Notes under the pieces: generated by a model | Told to the model about the DNA's origin: nothing | The model's database searches: none | Seen by the model: the letters and a program-made list of their open reading frames with translations, nothing else | Program-made: the position numbers and the translations under genes | Assembly (NCBI GenBank): GCA_963691705.1 | Contig: OY829540.1 | Coordinates: 72,774,367-72,838,366, forward strand | Length of the DNA: 64,000 nucleotides | Direction: 5' to 3' | Origin: Viola odorata | Lineage: Eukaryota; Streptophyta; Magnoliopsida; Malpighiales; Violaceae | Part shown: in pieces, positions 57,617 to 64,000 of the stretch | Layout of the letters: the number at the start of each line of letters is the position of its first letter | Position numbering within the stretch: position 1 is the stretch's first letter

Positions 57617-60600
57617 TCACCTCTTATTCCAGCTCCAAGAATTTTTGTCTCTGATTGAAATCAACTGAGCCGCAACCTCATCCATTCTCAACCTTTCCCC
57701 TGGAGTTTCAACAGAACAAGCAACTCCAATCTTCAATATTGAAACCAGCAACCCTTCTATTCTTTGAGTACTGCTTGTCATGCTTCTTTGGTTCTTACTT
57801 GTCTCTTCTATTTCCTGATACAGAACCGGATCCAAAATTCTTGTAACTTGTTCGGGCAAAAAGGATTGGACAAAGTTGTGCAGGTTTAAGCCATCAGTGA
57901 ACATGTCATCCACAGGTCTCTTTCCTGTAAACATTTCCAGCAGAAGAATGCCATAGCTATACACATCACCACATATTGTCACCTCATTCCCCATTCCATA
58001 CTCTGCCATGTATCCATAGAAGAGGCATTTGTTAGAAACTTTTATGTGCATAAATTTATGAGATAGGTAAGTAAGTATGGACAAAGATTACCTGGAGGAG
58101 CATAGCCAACTGTTCCTCTTACTCCTATCGAACTTGATTGATTGCCATTAGACTCGTTGGGTGCTTCTAGAAGGAATCTAGCCAATCCAAAATCACCTAC
58201 ATGCGCTGTCATCTCTTCGTCAAGAAGTATATTGCTCGGTTTGAGATCACAGTGAACAATAGGTGTTTCATTTTGATGATGAAGATAATCAAGGGCACAA
58301 GCAACATCAATTGCGATATGTAGCCTCTGAAGAATATTTGCGCGAACAAGATGATGATGCAGCCACTCCTCAAGGCTTCCGTTGACCATGAACTCATAGA
58401 CCAAAGCCCTGAAGTCATTTCCTTGGGAATCTATACTTGAGCAAACAGTTAGCACCTTTACAAGATTCCGATGTCTGATGTTCTTTATAGCTTCACATTC
58501 GGTTTTAAAACTCTTGAAAGCACCAAAGCGCATAAGGTTCAACACCTTAACTGCAACGAAAGTTCTTCCCGCGTCAAGTGTTCCCTTGTACACCGACCCA
58601 AAACTACCCTCACCAATCAAATTAGCTGAGGAGAATCCTTCAGTAGCCTCATACAAATTGTGATAAGATAATTGCACGATCGTGTTGGCTTGATTATTCA
58701 AGACCGGTGCTTTTCTCCTTTTCAGCAGCCACAAAGAAAACAACACAGATATGAGTCCTAAAATCCCAGCAACAATGCTAATTATTAACTTTATCTGTGT
58801 CCCTAATCCCTTCTTGTTAGGCCTATTAGAACTGCATATCAGCAACTGGAATTCAGGTATGCCTCCACAAAGTTTACTATTTCCTGCAACAAAAGTAGCA
58901 CTGGCATTCTTGAAGATGCCACCTGTAGGCAAACTGCCTTCCAAATTATTGAACGACAGGTTTAAATACTGTAGTGCATTGAGATGAGGTAAAAAATCTG
59001 GAATTTTTCCTAAAAATCTATTGTGAGACAAATCCAAATTTTCAAGTGCCCTCAGTGAACTCAAAGAGGAAGGAATAGAGCCTTCAAATATGTTGTTGTC
59101 TAAATCTAAGGTTTGAAGGCTTATGCAACCACTCAGAGTGTTAGGAATCACACCTGACAACATGTTACTAGAAAGATTCAATTCCCCTAATTGTTTCATG
59201 TTTCCGATTTCCAAGGGAACGACACCACTCAAACAGTTATCAGACAAGTCAAGCAATATGGCTAATGAAGATAAGCCAATAACTTGCGGGGGTATGGGGC
59301 CGGTGAGTTTGTTGTGGGATAAATCTAAGAGTAACAAATTTTGGCAATTTCCTAAGCTTGAAGGAATACTACCACCAAGATCATTTTCGTCTATTTCGAG
59401 GTCAATTAACTGGGTTATATTTCCAAGAGATGGTGGAATACTTTCGGAGAACATATTATCATTCAAGTATAACGTTTTTAATTTTTGAAGCTTTCCAATA
59501 GTGGAGGGAATGATACCTGAAAGTTGGTTCCCGGTCACATCAATGACTTCCAAATTGATGAGATTACCGATTTCAAACGGGATGCTCCCTTGTATTTGAT
59601 TACCCCACAACCCAAACTTCTCAAGCTTAGCTGAGAAGTTGCCAATTTGTTGTGGTAATACCCCTCCGAATGAATTGTTACTTATGTCCAACTCCTCTAA
59701 GATTGTGGCATTTGAGAAAGAGGCGAGGAAACTCAAGTCAAATGCTTCTCCACCGCCAAGATTGTTGCTGTAGATCCTAAAATACTGAAGCTTCTGAACC
59801 TTATGGAGAAAGGGCACCCCTCCTGTAAGTTGGTTACTTTGCAATTGAAGACTTGCAATGTTTGACGAGTTAGATAAGGAAGTTGGAATGGGACCAGAAA
59901 TTCGATTGGAAGCGATGGAGAAAAATGTGATATTTGGAAGAGAGATGAACAAGTCCGAATTAAGATTACCTGAGAGATAATTGACTCCCAAGTCTAAGTC
60001 GGTGATAGAAGAAAAATTGAAAATGGTGGCAGGGATAGTACCTGATAGCCTGTTTAAAGGAAGATACAACAAATGAATACTGGACAATTGGCCCAAAGAA
60101 TCAGGTATGCTCCCAACCAAATGATTTTGACCAAGGTCCAGTGCCAGAAGATGTGATAAATTACCGAGAGAATGAGGGATGGTTTCTGTTAGATTATTGT
60201 TCCATAAGGAAACAATTTCGAGCTTCGACAAGGAACCAAGCACGGGAGGAATATGTCCAACAAGCTGGTTGAAACTTAAATCCAATTCAACAAGATTGGA
60301 AAGATTGGATATATTGGAGGGAATTTGTCGACTTATTGTGTTATTGTTCAAGTATAGATACTCTAACCTGTGCAGGTGGCCAATTTCTTGAGGGATTTTG
60401 TTGCTAAAGCTGTTGTTTTCGAGGTCTAATGCTCTCAAGAAGCTCAAATTTCCAACGTGGGGTGAGATCGTCCCAGCCAATTTTGAGGAGTTCAGGTCAA
60501 GTCTGGTGACCCTTTGGTGCCGACGGCCGCACCTGACTCCGTACCATTGGCAGAAATGGATGGAAGTGTTCCAGGATGTCAAGACAGCAAAAGGGTCACT

Positions 60601-60783
60601 GGTGATTTTGGACTTGAATTGAAGCAAGGCTTGGTGGTCAGTCTCATTACTCTTACGACCACTAATGGCTGTAGCTGCTGCTGCAGAGGACGTGGTTGGG
60701 CAGAGTTGGAGCAGAGGAATTGTGATAAAAAGCAATATGGGAAAAGAAGGGAATAAGGGATTGAAGGATATGAGGTTCCACAT
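57617..60783 (-). CDS. LRR receptor-like kinase, subfamily XII (EFR/Xa21-like)
   Basis: Exons 60783-58092 and 58002-57617 (GT-AG, split Glu codon in YAPPEYGMG) encode 1025 aa, the usual size. A signal peptide covers about 1-35. The LRR N-cap includes NETDHQALLQFKSKITSDPF and FCQWYGVRCG. Over twenty LRRs follow with the plant xxLxGxIP pattern. The transmembrane span is near IKLIISIVAGILGLISVLFS. The kinase has IGEGSFGSVYKG, VAVKVL, VHCDLKPSNILL and GDFGLARF. HCD in place of HRD marks a non-RD kinase, typical of immune receptors such as EFR, FLS2 and Xa21 (family knowledge). The single intron in the activation-segment region is also typical. The ligand cannot be predicted. All key kinase residues are present and no break was seen. 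Confidence 0.94.
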
Positions 60784-60990
60784 CCTTTTTAAGGAAGATG
60801 TGTATAAAAGTGGTTAATGGTTTTAGAATTTCATGAACAATGGTTGGTTTGAGATGAGATCCAATCTTCGCCAGCTTCCAACTAATAGGTAACAAGAGTC
60901 AAGAAGACGAGACTTCTTCAATTATTAAATTAAAAAAACGAAGAGTAGACTGACATATTGTGCGGTGGAAAAGTTGCCAAAAGACTTATA

Positions 60991-61195
60991 CTCCGTTCGG
61001 CTCAAATTATTTGTTATTTACTGTTCATACACGGGTCCTTAGGCGATCCGAATGACTCACTATTTGATCCCAAAAAATTCCGTACTTTTTTTCGAGAAAA
61101 ATTTAAAATTTTTTGGGGTCAAATAGTGAGTCATCCGGGTCGTCTAGGGATCCGTGCATAAACAATAAACGACAAATAATTTGAGCGGGAAGGAG
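60991..61195. mobile_element. Stowaway-type MITE, 205 bp hairpin
   Basis: It is flanked by TA (60989-60990, 61196-61197). The ends are CTCCGTTCGGCTCAAATTAT and inverted ATAATTTGAGCGGGAAGGAG. Almost the whole element folds back: GGGTCCTTAGGCGATCCG with CGGGTCGTCTAGGGATCC, and CTATTTGATCCCAAAAAATT with TTTTTTGGGGTCAAATAG. It lies about 200 bp upstream of the XII-type receptor kinase start. Confidence 0.9.
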
Positions 61196-61197
61196 TA

Positions 61198-63128
61198 GGT
61201 AACAAGAGTAGACTGACTGACTGATAGACTTAATATGTGGTCTTATTAATCCTTTTCCAACCACAAGCGTACACTGATAGACTTAATATGTGGTCTTCAT
61301 TTACAGAACGAGCGAGGCCCAGATTTGCACAAATGCTACTATAAATTAATACAAAATTTTATATGTGTTCTTAATATGTGGTCTTAATATGTGTTTTTAT
61401 GGTTTTTGTGAGTACAAAATATATTTTTAAAAACTATAAAACAAAATTATAAGTTTTAAAATTAATGAAAGGTTTGTGCCAATTGAGCCCTGCCACAAAA
61501 ATAATTTGGATGGCCCAATAAGTGTCACTTTATGCCATATAATTTTTAAAATGTCACTCAATATTTTTTTACTAACTTCAAAATAACACTCGATGTTTTT
61601 TTATCTGCTTTGCCACAACATTTTAGATGACAAAATGTTAATTAAAATACATTTTTGGACGTGACATATCATTTTATATTAGCGCATCAACAATTTTTTT
61701 AAAAAAAAAGAATAAAAAATCCAAAAATAAGGGAAAATATCAGTAATAAAAAAGAAATTGAAAAAAAAAAATTTGCTGCAAAACTGAAATAAAAAATAAT
61801 AAAATAGGGTAAAAATAATATGAATACAATTTTCAATAATTAGTCAAAATTTTGCCACAACATCTTAGATGACAAAATATTAATTAAAATACATTTTTGG
61901 ACGTGACATATTATTTTATATTGGCGCATCAGTGAACATGGATTGAACAAACTTCTTCCATTAAATTAAAAAAAGAAGACTGACTGATTTGCCCTTCCTA
62001 TAGTTTATTGTCTTTAAAAACTACTATAAAAAAGATTATAAGTTTTAAATTTAATGAAAGTCTATTTTGCCATTTTTTCCCTTCACAAAAAAATTACTGT
62101 ATGCATCATACTGTGCAGTGGAAAAGTTGCCAATATGGTCTACTTATTTTTTTTCTTTTTCTTTTTTTTAATTTAATAGCTTAATAGATAAAGTCAGTCT
62201 CATTTTTTAGATTTTTTTCTTTTTTTTTGCTTTTTTAATTAGTGTCACTTTGTGAGTAAATAAAATAACGATGATTATTTAAAATTTAAAATAGTTGATA
62301 AGACATTTGGCATAATCTTTCCTACATTTCTAAATTTTATTTTATTTTTCAAAATTATAAATTTTAACTAAATATAAATTTCTCTTTTTTCTGATTTTAA
62401 AAATTAATTTTATATTCTAATTGTTTTTTTAATTTTTAATAAGTTTAAACACATTCAATTTTTTTTGTGTGGATTTTTTTCTAATTTAATTTCTTGGCAT
62501 TTTTAAAGTAGTCAAAATTTATATTTCACTTCGTAAAATTTTGTATAATTTGTTTTTTGTTTTTTCATATTTATGATCTTTTCTTATAAAATTTTCTCAC
62601 ATTTTGTTTTCTAATTATTTAAAATTGTACTCATTATTTCCCCATATTTTTCTAAGATTTTACTGTTTTTTTTTCAAACTTTCCTATATTTGACATAAAT
62701 TTTTTACTGATTGTTTATGTTGCTACCCGATTTTTTATTTTAAATTTTTCGTCAAAATGTTTTTCACATTTTTAAATGTCATTTTTTCTAAAATCACACA
62801 TCCATTTATTTTTGTCCAACTTACGCTTCATGTCATTTAAATTTTATTTCGTCATTTTTTCACATTTTCATCGCTTTTCCCGTTTGAACTTGTGTCGGTT
62901 CCGAGTAAAATTCTCGAAACCAGTAGTCAAACAATTTCGCTCATTAGCTACTTATTTCTTATTATTTTTCTAACTCGCGCAATCCCGTGGCGTTTGGTTC
63001 ATTTTTTGTTTTAGCATTTTTTTTTTGTTCGAACTTTTGTCTCTTATAAGAGAATTTTTATAGAGTGATACGTCGAACTTTTCGTCGCTCGCTGTATACT
63101 ATTTATCTTAGTACAGAAAAAATACTAA
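61198..63128. other. Gene-free spacer with short direct repeats
   Basis: A block of about 80 bp (with GATGACAAAAT, then TTAATTAAAATACATTTTTG and GACGTGACAT) occurs at 61607-61690 and again at 61850-61932. TAGACTTAATATGTGGTCTT occurs at 61226 and 61278. The rest is T-rich, with no supported gene; the frame at 62776-62973 has no domain. Confidence 0.55.
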
Positions 63129-63137
63129 TATTATTCG

Positions 63138-63863
63138 GAGGTAATAGCATAAAGACCCCCTGTACTATTTTTTAAAACAGAAACCTCCCCTGTACTTCAA
63201 AAAGTCAAATTGACCTCCCCTGTACTATCGGTCAGAAGCATTTGCTTGGTCTCTGTCAGTCAAACTAACAGACCGTTAGTGTTGACCGTTGACTTTGAAT
63301 AAAATATTCAGAAAAATTGTAAAAAATCCAAAAAAAATGTAAAAAATTTATAAAAATTGTAAAAAATCCCAAAAAAATGTAAAAATTCTATAAAAAATTT
63401 TTAAAAATTCCCAAAGAAATTTAAAAATTCAAAAAAAATTAATAAATCTAAAAACATTGTAAAAATTTCCAAAAAAATGTAAAAAATTCAATTTTACATT
63501 TTTTCTGAATTTTTAGATTAATTAACTTTTTTGATTTTTTTTTAAATTTTACATTTTTTTCTGGATTTTTAGGTCACATAATTTTTTTATAGAATTTATA
63601 TATTTTTTTGGGATTTTTTACAATTTTTTATAAATTTTTTACATTTTTTTTGGATTTTTTACATTTTTTTTGAATTTTTTATAATTTTTCTGAATATTTT
63701 AATCAAAGTCAACGGTCAAAAAGTGAAGTCTGTTAGTTTGACTGTTACAGACCAACGGAATGCTTCTGACCGATAGTACAGGGGAGGTCAAGTTGACTTT
63801 TTGAAGTACAGGGGAGGTTTCTGTTTTAAAAAATAGTACAGGGGGTCTTTATGCTATTACCTC
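63138..63863. mobile_element. Mutator-like fold-back element, 726 bp
   Basis: It is flanked by an exact 9-bp duplication, TATTATTCG, at 63129-63137 and 63864-63872. The ends are GAGGTAATAGCATAAAGACC and its reverse complement. The arms (about 160 bp well matched) include ACAGAAACCTCCCCTGTACT and GTCAACGGTCAA-type sequence. The centre is an A-rich half (63300-63490) facing a T-rich half (63500-63700), so nearly the full element can form one hairpin. There is no coding capacity. Confidence 0.93.
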
Positions 63864-64000
63864 TATTATTCGCAATATAACAGGAAAAAGAGAAGTCTCC
63901 ACACTAAAGAAAAATGATAGCTTGCGAGGACAAGGAATTTGATTTCTTAGTCAAGGTCACCGAAAAAAATGAGAGCAAACGACAGAGGAATGCATTTATC

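Overview
The window is nuclear DNA from a flowering plant, most likely a eudicot. Genes have GT-AG introns and plant-specific families (TBL, BZR, DREB2, LRR receptor kinases), spacers are AT-rich, and Stowaway, Mutator-like and L1-type elements are present. The species cannot be named from sequence alone. Exon joins were made by eye from splice signals, reading phase and remembered family sequences; no alignment was run.

Layout. 1-4246: two TRICHOME BIREFRINGENCE-LIKE genes in tandem on +. The first (TBL34/35 type) shows only its last exon; the second (TBL33 type, 442 aa) is complete. 4683-5251 (-): a 143-aa BZR1-type protein ending in an EAR repressor motif. 5967-7244: a long-armed palindromic transposon. 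7951-13660 (-): BRCA2, reconstructed as 19 exons and 1104 aa, with an E2F-like site upstream. 14683-18549: a 5'-truncated L1 retrotransposon with a 16-bp target duplication. 18566-28580: mostly gene-free, with a Stowaway MITE and a second decayed L1. 28582-28837: a MIR390 locus with its own TATA box. 31628-35747: the plastid MATE transporter DTX44, 13 exons. 36544-37563 (-): a DREB2-type AP2 factor. 41053-42101 (-): an Abraxas-like BRCC36-complex scaffold. 43058-45611 (-): an IMK2-like LRR receptor kinase. 49059-49712 (-): a PRA1 protein. 50202-51738: a Mutator-like fold-back element with a 9-bp target duplication. 52411-57335: duplications, a TA/TG microsatellite and an AT-rich array of about 0.89-kb units. 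57617-60783 (-): a subfamily XII (EFR/Xa21-like) non-RD LRR receptor kinase. 63138-63863: a second Mutator-like fold-back element with a 9-bp target duplication.

How the genes relate. The two TBL proteins belong to the Golgi xylan O-acetyltransferase family. BRCA2 and the Abraxas-like protein both act in homologous-recombination repair, but nothing here shows co-regulation. BZR, DREB2 and MIR390 are hormone, stress and development regulators; IMK2 and the XII kinase are surface receptors. The order TBL33 - TBL34/35 - BRCA2 - DTX44 - DREB2 appears to join gene pairs that, from memory of Arabidopsis locus numbers, are split between chromosomes 2 and 5 there.

No clearly new system was found. 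The most worthwhile leads are the mini BZR-EAR repressor, a frame-preserving 87-nt BRCA2 intron that can be read through, the fold-back elements with doubled arms, and the 0.89-kb array.
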